The notes: generated from the letters alone by a model not told the origin. Counted from the stretch's first letter, positions 7,477-13,957 are shown. The stretch: 14,702 nucleotides of DNA from Candidatus Helarchaeota archaeon (GCA_013375355.1 JABXJV010000163.1:1-14702), one strand, 5' to 3'. Numbers and translations are program-made.

Positions 7477-8292
7477 TTGAAGAAAAAGAAAAATGAGAGA
7501 TTTAAAAATATTACAATTGAAGAGAGAAAAGTATTAGAAGATCTAGAAAAGATTGTTGGAGATCCAATTCCCGAGAAAAAGTTTTTGGGATTACGCCCCT
7601 ATGAATATGTAACCAAAAATGGACATGTCATAGAATTGGGAGTAAGCAATAAGGAATTAACGAAACTTCCTGATTCTATTGGTAATCTAAAATGGCTCTC
7701 GTTATTAAATTTAGGGGATAATAAATTAGCTTCTCTTCCAGATTCGATCGGAAACCTCCCAAAACTTAAGGAGTTGAGTTTAGTTCATAATAAACTAACG
7801 TCTCTCCCTGACTCATTTGGCAACTTAGTCAACCTCGAGGTGTTAGAATTATATAGTGATGAGTTGAAAGCACTTCCCGAATCATTTGGAAATTTAATCA
7901 ATCTAATAGAGTTAAGTTTAATAAATACTAACTTAAAAACACTTCCTGACTCATTTGGGAACCTTGCCATGCTTGAAGAGTTAGATTTATGGGGAAATTT
8001 TTTAGACTCTCTTCCAGAGTCATTTGGAAAGCTAAAAAATCTTAAAATGTTAAGTTTACGTTCACACCATTTACCAAAAATTCCGAAATCATTTGGAGAA
8101 CTAAGTAACCTCAAAGAATTAATGTTGGGAGAATACCAAATTGAGGGATTTCCAAGAAAGATCGCTGATCAGCTTAAAGCACATGGATGTCAAATTCTTT
8201 ACGAAGCTCGAGATTGGGTCGGTGGTCCAGGAGGTGACTATGAAACGGTTACTTATGATTACTTTACTAAAAAAGAGATAAATGGAGATTAA
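7477..8292 (+). CDS. leucine-rich repeat protein, cytoplasmic
   Basis: The protein is 271 aa with no signal peptide or membrane helix. A basic N terminus (MKKKKNERFKN) is followed by a helical segment, a capping half-repeat (residues ~45-63), then seven exact 23-residue LRRs at 64-224 with the consensus LPxSxGNLxxLxxLxLxxNxLxx, and a C-terminal cap. The tail has a Gly-rich turn (GGPGG) and the motif TVTYDYFTKKE. The start is TTG with AAGGT at 7464-7468, eight bases upstream. LRRs of this type are protein-binding scaffolds; no enzymatic domain is attached and the partner is unknown. The tail and 3' flank are duplicated upstream at 7379-7456, so the gene belongs to a family that expands by tandem duplication. 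Confidence 0.88.
   Translation: MKKKKNERFKNITIEERKVLEDLEKIVGDPIPEKKFLGLRPYEYVTKNGHVIELGVSNKELTKLPDSIGNLKWLSLLNLGDNKLASLPDSIGNLPKLKELSLVHNKLTSLPDSFGNLVNLEVLELYSDELKALPESFGNLINLIELSLINTNLKTLPDSFGNLAMLEELDLWGNFLDSLPESFGKLKNLKMLSLRSHHLPKIPKSFGELSNLKELMLGEYQIEGFPRKIADQLKAHGCQILYEARDWVGGPGGDYETVTYDYFTKKEINGD
7666..8148 (+). repeat. seven tandem 69-bp leucine-rich repeats
   Basis: Seven in-frame 69-base units encode LPDSIGNL or LPESFGNL-type repeats without any indel. The DNA of the TCATTTGG-like core is well conserved between units, which gives a substrate for unequal recombination. Confidence 0.85.
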
Positions 8293-8321
8293 ATAATAAC
8301 AAAATTATAGAAATCGCATTT
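8245..8321 (+). repeat. direct repeat, downstream copy (LRR tail plus 3' flank)
   Basis: This is the partner of 7379..7456: the end of the LRR gene from the TVTYDYF codons through the stop and into the spacer before the rubredoxin stop. The centre-to-centre distance is ~866 bases, about one LRR gene, as expected for a collapsed tandem array. Confidence 0.7.
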
Positions 8322-8323
8322 TA

Positions 8324-8485
8324 TTATTCAATTTTGGCAAATTGATCCTTACCAACACCACATAGAGGACATATCCAATCATCGGGAAGTTCTTCGAAGG
8401 GAGTTCCTGGTTTAATACCAGCTGTTTCGTCCCCTAGTTCAGGATCATAGATATAACTACATTCTAAGCATTCATATTTATCCAT
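8324..8485 (-). CDS. rubredoxin
   Basis: The protein is 53 aa, the classic rubredoxin length, with two knuckles: C6-x2-C9 ([11 protein letters not shown]) and C39-x2-C42 ([13 protein letters not shown]), which coordinate a single iron. Y11, D35-D36-W37 and the C-terminal F are family-typical. The start ATG at 8485 has GGTGA five bases upstream (8491-8495). It lies 69 bases downstream of superoxide reductase on the same strand; rubredoxin is the known electron donor to that enzyme, so the two act as a cytoplasmic oxygen-defence pair. Confidence 0.95.
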   Translation of the reverse strand: MDKYECLECSYIYDPELGDETAGIKPGTPFEELPDDWICPLCGVGKDQFAKIE

Positions 8486-8554
8486 TTTTCTCACCTTTTT
8501 CTATTTATCTTCTAAATTATTTTTGAAAAAATAAAAAAATAAGATTTTTTGGTA

Positions 8555-8941
8555 TTATATTTTTAGATCTAACTCGTTTTTCCATAGACCATGGATATTG
8601 CAGAAGGAAAATGCTATAATAGTCCCTAATTTTTCCGTTTTAAGGTTTATTGTTGCTTCAGGAGCAGTATAAACTGTACTTGCATTTGCACCTTTAGTAG
8701 AAGCTCCATGCGCATTAAATGTGAACTGACCTACATGGATTATATTTTCCCCTTCAGGTAAAAAATAAACATTAATCCAAGCAATAAAATGTTCAGTCGT
8801 ATTTGGATGAGCAATTTCTTTTCCTACACTGACTTTTATAACAGTACCTTCTTTCTTGGCTTCCCCTATTATCTCAATTGACGGAGCATGTTTTTCAGAC
8901 TTCCAATCAGCAGTCTTAACAAGAGAATTTAAATCTACCAT
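8555..8941 (-). CDS. superoxide reductase (neelaredoxin type, class II desulfoferrodoxin family)
   Basis: The protein is 128 aa and reduces superoxide to hydrogen peroxide with one electron from rubredoxin. It carries all the iron-site residues of the Pyrococcus-type enzyme: H18 (in EKHAPSIE, with E16/K17 at the active site), H45 and H51 (AHPNTTEH), and C114 and H117 (CNIHGLW). The N-terminal rubredoxin-like FeS4 domain of class I enzymes is absent. ATG 8941 is preceded by GGTGA (8949-8953) at seven bases. Rubredoxin follows in the same direction. The gene symbol sor is used elsewhere for this family, but I leave it empty because naming varies. Confidence 0.95.
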   Translation of the reverse strand: MVDLNSLVKTADWKSEKHAPSIEIIGEAKKEGTVIKVSVGKEIAHPNTTEHFIAWINVYFLPEGENIIHVGQFTFNAHGASTKGANASTVYTAPEATINLKTEKLGTIIAFSFCNIHGLWKNELDLKI

Positions 8942-8985
8942 TGCATTATCACCCTTTTTAATTCTAGTTCAATTTCTTAGAGAAT

Positions 8986-9000
8986 TTTTTTATTTAATCC
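8986..9000 (-). promoter_or_regulatory. putative promoter of the superoxide reductase-rubredoxin operon
   Basis: Read on the minus strand, GGATTAAATAAAAAA forms a BRE/TATA-like element about 50 bases before the ATG at 8941. Initiation ~25 bases downstream would leave a ~25-30-base leader containing the GGTGA. Confidence 0.4.
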
Positions 9001-9182
9001 TTTTCTTCCCCGAAAAATAATATCTTTTTTACATTTTCATGTCAATTTTTTGAAAATTCTTTATTTTATAATTAAAAAATATTTTATCATTTTTAGTCGT
9101 AAATGTCGAAAAAATATATTTAATTAGTGATATAACATTTAATCGACAAAAAAAGGTGAATTCCAATAAACTAATACATTTG

Positions 9183-9199
9183 TTTGTTAATTTAACAAA
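9183..9199. promoter_or_regulatory. perfect 17-bp palindrome, operator-like
   Basis: TTTGTTAA-T-TTAACAAA is perfectly symmetrical about 9191. Its size suits a dimeric winged-helix repressor site. It shares TTAAC with the four motifs further right (9250-9368). No cognate regulator is identifiable. Confidence 0.4.
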
Positions 9200-9249
9200 T
9201 TATTAATGAAAAAATGGAAAATTTTCAAATATTTCTGATTGACTGGTAT

Positions 9250-9368
9250 ATGTTAAATTATTTAAACATTATCAATGTCAAATTATTCATTTTTAACATA
9301 TTAATGTAATTCATATTTATGTTAAAATCGATATTCTTTTTTTTCGAAACATATAAAGTTTTTAACAT
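9250..9368. promoter_or_regulatory. cluster of four ATGTTAAA motifs in two inverted 50-bp units
   Basis: ATGTTAAA occurs at 9250-9257 and 9319-9326, and its complement TTTAACAT at 9292-9299 and 9361-9368. Each pair spans exactly 50 bases; the second unit starts 69 bases after the first, and the interiors are unrelated. The inner pair extends to a perfect ten-base inverted repeat (9291-9300 with 9318-9327). The second unit encloses the TATA-like box of the gene at 9453, as expected for a repressor operator or looping site. Confidence 0.5.
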
Positions 9369-9426
9369 GTTCTTTTAAACAGATAAGATCGCCAATTCCG
9401 CCAAGATAAGCTTTAAATCTCTCCAT
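9322..9426 (-). CDS. possible 34-residue ORF, doubtful
   Basis: ATG 9426 to TAA 9322-9324 encodes a peptide starting MERFKAYLGGIGDL with two cysteines. Its first third is GC-richer than the surrounding spacer, which is the only coding-like sign. No ribosome binding site precedes it, and it overlaps the proposed promoter and operators of the plus-strand gene at 9453. It could be a small gene, a gene fragment or chance. Confidence 0.15.
   Translation of the reverse strand: MERFKAYLGGIGDLICLKEHVKNFICFEKKEYRF
9345..9357 (+). promoter_or_regulatory. putative promoter of the small zinc-finger-like gene
   Basis: CGAAACATATAAA reads as a BRE-like GAAA followed by a TATA box. Initiation near 9378 would give a ~75-base leader before the ATG at 9453. 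It sits between two ATGTTAAA-type motifs. Confidence 0.45.
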
Positions 9427-9452
9427 TTTCAATATATTCTTGTGAATTAAGA

Positions 9453-9647
9453 ATGCTAAGTAGAATTAGAAAAATCTTTTCACCAAAAACAAATGCGGGG
9501 AATGACATATCAATACAAGAATGTCCCACCCATGGTAAGACAGTATATCTAGATCATATGATAAATTCTAGATGTGCATTATGTGATGGATATAGTAGGG
9601 AAGAACTTCTTAAGATCATAAAAAGAATAAAGGCTAAAGAAAGCTAA
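9453..9647 (+). CDS. small zinc-finger-like protein, unknown function
   Basis: The protein is 64 aa, with a basic N terminus, then C24-x2-H27 (ECPTHGK) and C41-x2-C44 (RCALCDGY), a plausible CCHC single-zinc module, and a C-terminal basic helix (REELLKIIKRIKAKES). This could bind nucleic acid or protein. The ATG at 9453 is the only sensible start; no strong ribosome binding site is present (TGTGA ~7 bases upstream). It has its own TATA-like box and an elaborate set of inverted repeats upstream. Not recognised as a named family. Confidence 0.65.
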   Translation: MLSRIRKIFSPKTNAGNDISIQECPTHGKTVYLDHMINSRCALCDGYSREELLKIIKRIKAKES

Positions 9648-9818
9648 TTTTTCCTCTATTTTTTGATTATATATAAAAATCAATATTCTTGTAATTATTT
9701 TCTTTAAGATATTATGCCATTTTTTCTTCTATCCCAATTTCATATATCCTAATAAAATCAACCTAGATTTTTAAGTTATAATTTTCTTAAATATCTTAAC
9801 CATTATTGAGGATTTTTC
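9648..9818 (+). other. intergenic spacer with T-rich terminator tracts and promoter for 9819
   Basis: T-rich tracts directly after the stop (from 9648) look like an archaeal terminator. TTTTTAAGTT near 9768 could be the TATA element for the next gene, whose GAGGAT (9808-9813) precedes its TTG start. Nothing else is seen. Confidence 0.4.
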
Positions 9819-10739
9819 TTGTCTTATTACAGTCGAACGCCGATAATTAATGAAATGAAAGAATTATTTGGGAGATATAAAAATAAAATCATCGGACCAT
9901 ACAATCCTGAAAAGCGAAATTTTACAAAGAATTTGATAAGAGAATTAAATCTGGGATTACGGATTCTATCTACAAATACTCAAAAAAATTCACGAAATCT
10001 TTTAATTATGGAATTAGATTTAATATTTTATCAACTAAACAATTTGCCATTTTCAATGAAGGATCCCGAAGATCCGAATTTTACTCATTTTCTGCTCGAT
10101 TTTATTAAATATTTTGATTTTTATAAAAGTGGTATTCAATTAACTAGAAATAATATTCTTGAATTCAAACGCATTTTAAAAATCATTCATTCCGATCCAT
10201 CAGTCTGGGAAAATAATCCTGAAAAAGAGGAATTTATTTGGGATTTGCTTTATGCTATAAAAATTCCAGAAGTTGTATGTTCTGTTTGTGGTGGCAAAAT
10301 TCATAATAAACAGTTAAAGAATAAAGTTTTAGGATTACGTAAGAAAGTAGCGGAATCAAATTATAATTTTTCAATAGACGTTCCAATTTATTGTTGTAAA
10401 TGCTATAAATTTCCACTTGATTCCAATAATTTAGATGCCGTAGAAGAGCCAGGACCTTATGTTAGGTCTCAAGATCCCCGTTTAAGACTTTTTCCATTAA
10501 GAATCGCACTGTTTAACGAACTTCGGCGACTTTTCGCAGCAAGGAGACAGATGAGGGAAGAGCAAAATAATTCTTCAAGTATGGAACATCATTCCCACAC
10601 CGAAGATACAAGTCAATTAAGTAATGAATCAAACAGAAGCGATATACATCCATCAGACTTGCAAAATAATTCCCAAGATGGTGAACCCCGATCTCTTATG
10701 GAAGAATTAAGACAATTTTTCGCGAGAAGAGGTAATTAA
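9819..10739 (+). CDS. unknown protein with a Cys4 zinc-ribbon-like motif and three copies of an amphipathic motif
   Basis: The protein is 306 aa, starting at TTG 9819 with GAGGAT (9808-9813) as ribosome binding site. Residues ~25-150 are a helical domain I do not recognise. Residues 154-195 contain C154-x2-C157 (VCSVCGG) and C192-C193-x-C195 (YCCKC), a likely zinc-binding pair 34 residues apart. Residues ~245-290 are a Ser/Asn/His/Glu-rich disordered linker. A short amphipathic pattern recurs three times: IINEMKELFGRYK (9-21), LFNELRRLFAARR (231-243) and LMEELRQFFARR at the extreme C terminus (~293-304). No signal peptide or membrane helix is seen. The repeated motif flanking a zinc module suggests an adaptor binding several copies of one partner; that is inference. 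It converges with the membrane-protein gene at 10760. Confidence 0.7.
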   Translation: MSYYSRTPIINEMKELFGRYKNKIIGPYNPEKRNFTKNLIRELNLGLRILSTNTQKNSRNLLIMELDLIFYQLNNLPFSMKDPEDPNFTHFLLDFIKYFDFYKSGIQLTRNNILEFKRILKIIHSDPSVWENNPEKEEFIWDLLYAIKIPEVVCSVCGGKIHNKQLKNKVLGLRKKVAESNYNFSIDVPIYCCKCYKFPLDSNNLDAVEEPGPYVRSQDPRLRLFPLRIALFNELRRLFAARRQMREEQNNSSSMEHHSHTEDTSQLSNESNRSDIHPSDLQNNSQDGEPRSLMEELRQFFARRGN

Positions 10740-10759
10740 TAAAATATTTTCTAATTTTT

Positions 10760-11251
10760 TTACTTAAACTTTGACTCTTTTAACCAAAAATTTATTAATA
10801 CCAAGGCGATGCCAGCGAATGCCATAATATTATGGATGACCGAACCATAGAAGCCCGTTTTGTAGCGATTTGGTAAAATAAAGAAAAGTGCCATAATCAT
10901 AGGAGCAATACCTTTAGAAGTATCATCCATATACTGAAGTACAAAGAAAGCTGCATATGAACGTAAAAAATCCTGAGTACCTATTCGAGAACCATTCCAG
11001 AAAATACCATAAAAAGTACTTACTAATAAAAGACCACAACTCACTAATCCAAATATACTCCCTAGAAGTATTAAATCCCTTTTATCTTGTATACCACCTA
11101 TAAGTAATAGTATCCCTGATGCTAAAAAAATTAAAATGCCAATCCAATAAAAAATAGTGAATAAAAAATCATTAAATGTAGGAATTATAGCAGTAACTAT
11201 TGATAATACGTGAATAGTTAGTCCTAATCCAAAATTTGTTTTATTTTCCAA
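10760..11251 (-). CDS. small integral membrane protein, unknown
   Basis: The protein is 163 aa with about five hydrophobic segments (~8-26, 29-53, 60-84, 114-127 and 138-157) separated by short polar loops such as GGIQDKRD and NRYKTGFYG. No catalytic motif is seen. The start is TTG 11251 with GAGG (11259-11262) at a normal distance; a TATA-like CTTATAAAATA lies near 11283-11295 on the minus strand. The fourth segment is short and may be re-entrant. The context gives no functional clue. Confidence 0.65.
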   Translation of the reverse strand: MENKTNFGLGLTIHVLSIVTAIIPTFNDFLFTIFYWIGILIFLASGILLLIGGIQDKRDLILLGSIFGLVSCGLLLVSTFYGIFWNGSRIGTQDFLRSYAAFFVLQYMDDTSKGIAPMIMALFFILPNRYKTGFYGSVIHNIMAFAGIALVLINFWLKESKFK

Positions 11252-11365
11252 AAAATCGCCTCTTTTTAATTAATTAATAGATATTTTATAAGGTATTCTT
11301 TTTTGACTCCCATTTTTATTATATAAAACGAAAGAATAAATTAAAACTCTTTTTATTTTAGTAAA

Positions 11366-11380
11366 AGAAAATTTTTAAAG
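11366..11380 (+). promoter_or_regulatory. putative promoter of the corrinoid-methyltransferase operon
   Basis: AGAAAATTTTTAAAG resembles BRE plus TATA and would start a transcript near 11402, leaving a ~30-base leader containing TGAGGA (11418-11423). A second candidate, TTATATAAAA at 11319-11328, lies further upstream. Confidence 0.4.
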
Positions 11381-11430
11381 AAATAAATTAAAAACAAATT
11401 TATTAATTCAAAATAAATGAGGATTATCAA

Positions 11431-12090
11431 ATGTCTTTAGATCAGATTAAGAAAGAGTTACGTGAAGCAATATTAACTGGTAATCAGAATAAGGCAATAG
11501 AATTGGCTAAGAAAATTATTGAGCAAAAATTAGACATCCAAAGTATTTTAAAGGATAGCATGGTTCCCGCAATGGATGAAGTCGGTGAACTCTTTGAAAA
11601 AAAAGAATATTTTATTCCTGAATTATTAATTTCAGCTCGTGCTATGGAATCAGCATTAAAACTATTAAAACCATATTTAAAAGTTGATGAAGAAATTAGT
11701 GCTGGAAAAGTCGTTTTGGGAACAGTCCAAGGAGATATTCACGACATAGGTAAAAATATTGTGAAATATTTTCTTGAGGGGGCTGGATTTACGGTTATAG
11801 ACCTAGGAAAGGAGGTCACAGCTGAGAGATTTATTAAAACAATTGAAAAAGAAAAAGTAGACATCTTGGCAATGTCCGCTTTAATTACGACTACAATGCC
11901 ATACTTTAAAAAGGTCATAGATGAATTGAAACAAACAAAACTTCGAGATAAAGTAAAGATCATGGTTGGTGGAGCCCCAGTTAATTCAGAATTTGCAAAA
12001 CGAGTTGGAGCCGATGCTTTCGCTGAAGATGCACCAAAAGCAGTTCAAGTTGCAAGAAATTTCATAACAGAACTTAGGGAAAAAAGTTAA
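11431..12090 (+). CDS. corrinoid (B12-binding) methyl-carrier protein, MtbC/MttC family
   Basis: The protein is 219 aa, the usual length. Residues ~1-85 are the helical B12-binding cap (with MVPAMDEVGELFEKKEYFIPELL). Residues ~92-215 form the Rossmann-like cobalamin domain with D102-x-H104-x2-G107 (GDIHDIGKN), whose His is the lower cobalt ligand, plus SALITTT and GGAPV. It carries a methyl group between a substrate-specific methyltransferase and the acceptor-side methyltransferase in the cytoplasm. ATG 11431 has GAGG eight bases upstream. The next gene, 61 bases downstream, is the MtaA-like partner. No MttB, MtaB or MtmB is present in the window, so the methyl donor is undetermined. Confidence 0.93.
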   Translation: MSLDQIKKELREAILTGNQNKAIELAKKIIEQKLDIQSILKDSMVPAMDEVGELFEKKEYFIPELLISARAMESALKLLKPYLKVDEEISAGKVVLGTVQGDIHDIGKNIVKYFLEGAGFTVIDLGKEVTAERFIKTIEKEKVDILAMSALITTTMPYFKKVIDELKQTKLRDKVKIMVGGAPVNSEFAKRVGADAFAEDAPKAVQVARNFITELREKS

Positions 12091-12151
12091 TTTTTTAAAA
12101 TCATAACTTAGAAAATATTTTAAATTAATAATAAAATATGGAGCTAACATC

Positions 12152-13168
12152 ATGGATTCAAAAAGCAGGTTTTTAAATGCATTAAGCTTTAAAGAAGTTG
12201 ATAGAATACCTGTTATTCCTCAATTGACTTATGCTGCTGCAAAATGGTCGGATATGAATATAGATGAGGCCTTAAATAATGGAGGAAAACAATTAAAAGC
12301 ACTTTTGTATGCTCAGGAAGAATGCGGTTATGATGGAATTTATGCAGGTTGGGAAGGGTCTTTTGTTCTATTGAGTAGCACATTGGGTTCAAAATTACAA
12401 GTATTTAAGGATAAACCTCCAAATGTTCATAAACCTTTAATAAATAGTAAAGAAGACCTTAAAAAAATTCAAACTCTTAATCCAAAAAAAGATGGACGTA
12501 TTCCCATTAATCTTAAATTAATTAAAGAATTAAAAAAGAAATCCGAAGTTCCAATATTAAGTTATCTTCCTGCCCCTTTTACACTTTCTGGGTTATTGCA
12601 TAGTACAGAAAAATTGATGCTTTTAATTTATATGGACATGGATTTTCTAAACCAATTAGTAGATCTTTGTTTTAACTTAATTTATATATTTGGAAAGGCA
12701 AAAATCGAAGCTGGTGTGGACGCTATTACTATTGCAGATCCAACTGGAAGTAGTGATATGATATCCCCAAAACATTTTGAAGAACTGAGCTTCCCCTCAT
12801 TAAAGGAATTAATTACAAAATTAAAGAAGGATGGAGCAAAGGTTGGGCTTCATATTTGCGGAAATACTAGACCCATTCTCCATCTTATGGCAGATACAGG
12901 TGCGGATTACTTAGAAGTTGATCAAGCTGTTGATTTAAAGGATGCTCGTATGGAAGCAGAAAAAACCTGTATTTTTGGAAATATAGGCACTTCGGAATTA
13001 CTTTCTGAAAGTAAAGAGAATATAATTGAATTATCCAAAAATTGTATTGAAAAAATAGGTGATAAAGGCTATATATTATCATCTGGTTGTGAAGTTCCTT
13101 ATGGTACTCCCATTGAAAATATTCAAGCTATGGTTGAAACAGTAATTAAGCACAAAAAAGCTTTATAA
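12152..13168 (+). CDS. MtaA/MtbA-like cobalamin methyltransferase (uroporphyrinogen decarboxylase superfamily)
   Basis: The protein is 338 aa, typical of MtaA/MtbA/CmuA-type enzymes. N-terminal RFLNALSFKEVDRIPVIPQ is the superfamily opening. The zinc site is H234-x-C236 (LHICGN) with C313 (SSGCEVP), the His-x-Cys-x(n)-Cys motif that activates the thiol acceptor in MtaA. IADPTGSSDMISP and FGNIGTSELL are typical barrel motifs. It should move a methyl group between the corrinoid protein encoded just upstream and a thiol or pterin; direction and acceptor (coenzyme M, tetrahydropterin or other) cannot be read from sequence. GGAG (12140-12143) precedes ATG 12152 by eight bases. Authentic heme-pathway UroD is unlikely because of the zinc motif and the corrinoid neighbour. 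Confidence 0.9.
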   Translation: MDSKSRFLNALSFKEVDRIPVIPQLTYAAAKWSDMNIDEALNNGGKQLKALLYAQEECGYDGIYAGWEGSFVLLSSTLGSKLQVFKDKPPNVHKPLINSKEDLKKIQTLNPKKDGRIPINLKLIKELKKKSEVPILSYLPAPFTLSGLLHSTEKLMLLIYMDMDFLNQLVDLCFNLIYIFGKAKIEAGVDAITIADPTGSSDMISPKHFEELSFPSLKELITKLKKDGAKVGLHICGNTRPILHLMADTGADYLEVDQAVDLKDARMEAEKTCIFGNIGTSELLSESKENIIELSKNCIEKIGDKGYILSSGCEVPYGTPIENIQAMVETVIKHKKAL

Positions 13169-13299
13169 CCGATTAACCATACACTTTCTAACACATTAAA
13201 AAAAGGATTCAATTTGAAATTATTTTAAAAATAAATTTGATTTTAATATCATAGCGATTATGTCATTGTAATAATTCAATTAAATAAAGTGATTTTAAA

Positions 13300-13551
13300 A
13301 TGGCAATAACAATTAAAGTTAAATTTTTTGCATTACAAAGGGAAGAAACAGGCACACCCGAAATTGAACTTGAATTAGACGGAAAGAAAAACGTTTTAGA
13401 ATTGCGTGAGATATTAATGGAGAAATATCCTGGCTTGAGAAAATACGAGAAAGTCACACTTGTCTCACTCAATCAAAAATATGCAAGAGGTAAAGAGATT
13501 TTAAAAGACGGAGATGAAGTTGCACTATTTCCCTTTGTAGGTGGCGGTTGA
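13300..13551 (+). CDS. moaD: MoaD-like molybdopterin synthase small subunit (ubiquitin-fold sulfur carrier)
   Basis: The protein is 83 aa with a beta-grasp pattern (ITIKVKFFALQREETG ... VALFPFVGGG) and the C-terminal Gly-Gly that is adenylated and thiocarboxylated. It supplies sulfur to the MoaE subunit encoded immediately downstream, converting precursor Z to molybdopterin for Mo or W enzymes. The two genes overlap by 11 bases, so they are translationally coupled. ATG 13300 has only a weak site (AGTGAT). In archaea such proteins can double as protein modifiers (SAMPs), but the MoaE neighbour favours the cofactor role. Confidence 0.93.
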   Translation: MAITIKVKFFALQREETGTPEIELELDGKKNVLELREILMEKYPGLRKYEKVTLVSLNQKYARGKEILKDGDEVALFPFVGGG

Positions 13552-13939
13552 GATAATTGAAATCACAGAAGATGATTTCTCAACTGATGATATCATAAAT
13601 AAAATAAAACAGCCAGAAATTGGTTGTGTTGTAACTTTTGTAGGTATAGTAAGGGGAACTTCTCAAAAAAGAGCAGTTGACACTCTAAAAATCGAAGCTT
13701 ATGATGAAATGGGAAAAAAACTTTTACTAGAAATAATAGAAAAAGCAAAATCTCAATTTGAGATTGAGGATGTATACATTGTTCATCGGACTGGAAAATT
13801 AAAAGTCGGTGATAAAATAGTGGGTATAGCGGTTTCGGCTGCTCATCGAAAAGATGCATTCAAGGCATGTGAGTGGGTAATTAATGAATTAAAAAAGATT
13901 GTTCCAATTTGGAAAAAAGAAACCTATATTCAAATATAA
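13541..13939 (+). CDS. moaE: molybdopterin synthase catalytic subunit MoaE
   Basis: The protein is 132 aa, slightly short of the bacterial ~150. Motifs are GCVVTFVGIVRGTS (N-terminal strand and Arg), YDEMGKKLLLEI, VYIVHRTGKLKVGD, AAHRKDAF with the conserved His-Arg, and PIWKKE near the C terminus with the catalytic lysines. It transfers sulfur from the MoaD thiocarboxylate onto precursor Z. The GTG start at 13541 lies inside the codons for the MoaD Gly-Gly terminus; no ATG is available nearby in this frame. Confidence 0.96.
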   Translation: MAVEIIEITEDDFSTDDIINKIKQPEIGCVVTFVGIVRGTSQKRAVDTLKIEAYDEMGKKLLLEIIEKAKSQFEIEDVYIVHRTGKLKVGDKIVGIAVSAAHRKDAFKACEWVINELKKIVPIWKKETYIQI

Positions 13940-13957
13940 AGAGAAATAAAAAAAAAT

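Larger units (their letters stand above)
8942..9452. other. 511-bp AT-rich intergenic region with regulatory inverted repeats
   Basis: No convincing gene occupies this gap between superoxide reductase (-) and the small zinc-finger-like gene (+). It contains the SOR promoter near 8986-9000 and a TGTCGA...TCGACA pair at 9104-9109 and 9143-9148. It also holds a perfect 17-base palindrome at 9183-9199, a cluster of ATGTTAAA motifs at 9250-9368 and a short GC-richer patch at 9385-9412. A 34-codon minus-strand frame (9322-9426) crosses the last part. Confidence 0.6.

Noticed and set aside
7785..8114. 109-codon minus-strand open frame over the LRR repeats
   Set aside because: Its repetitive FPNDSG-like units are the reverse complement of the LPESFGN codons.
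7666..8148. Regular 69-bp direct repeats, considered as CRISPR or a minisatellite
   Set aside because: The repeats are in-frame LRR codons with no unique spacers between them.
9156..9206. GGTGA followed by a GTG-initiated 16-codon frame in the long spacer
   Set aside because: The GGTGA overlaps the GTG itself, the peptide is featureless, and such short frames are expected by chance.
10278..10404. RING-type ubiquitin ligase domain in the 306-aa protein
   Set aside because: Only C-x2-C and CC-x-C are present. The central Cys/His pairs of a RING are missing, so a single-zinc ribbon is more likely.
11739..11963. Minus-strand open frame inside the corrinoid gene
   Set aside because: It is antisense to conserved cobalamin-domain codons and has no independent signals.
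13593..13859. 88-codon minus-strand open frame inside moaE
   Set aside because: It is antisense to conserved MoaE motifs.
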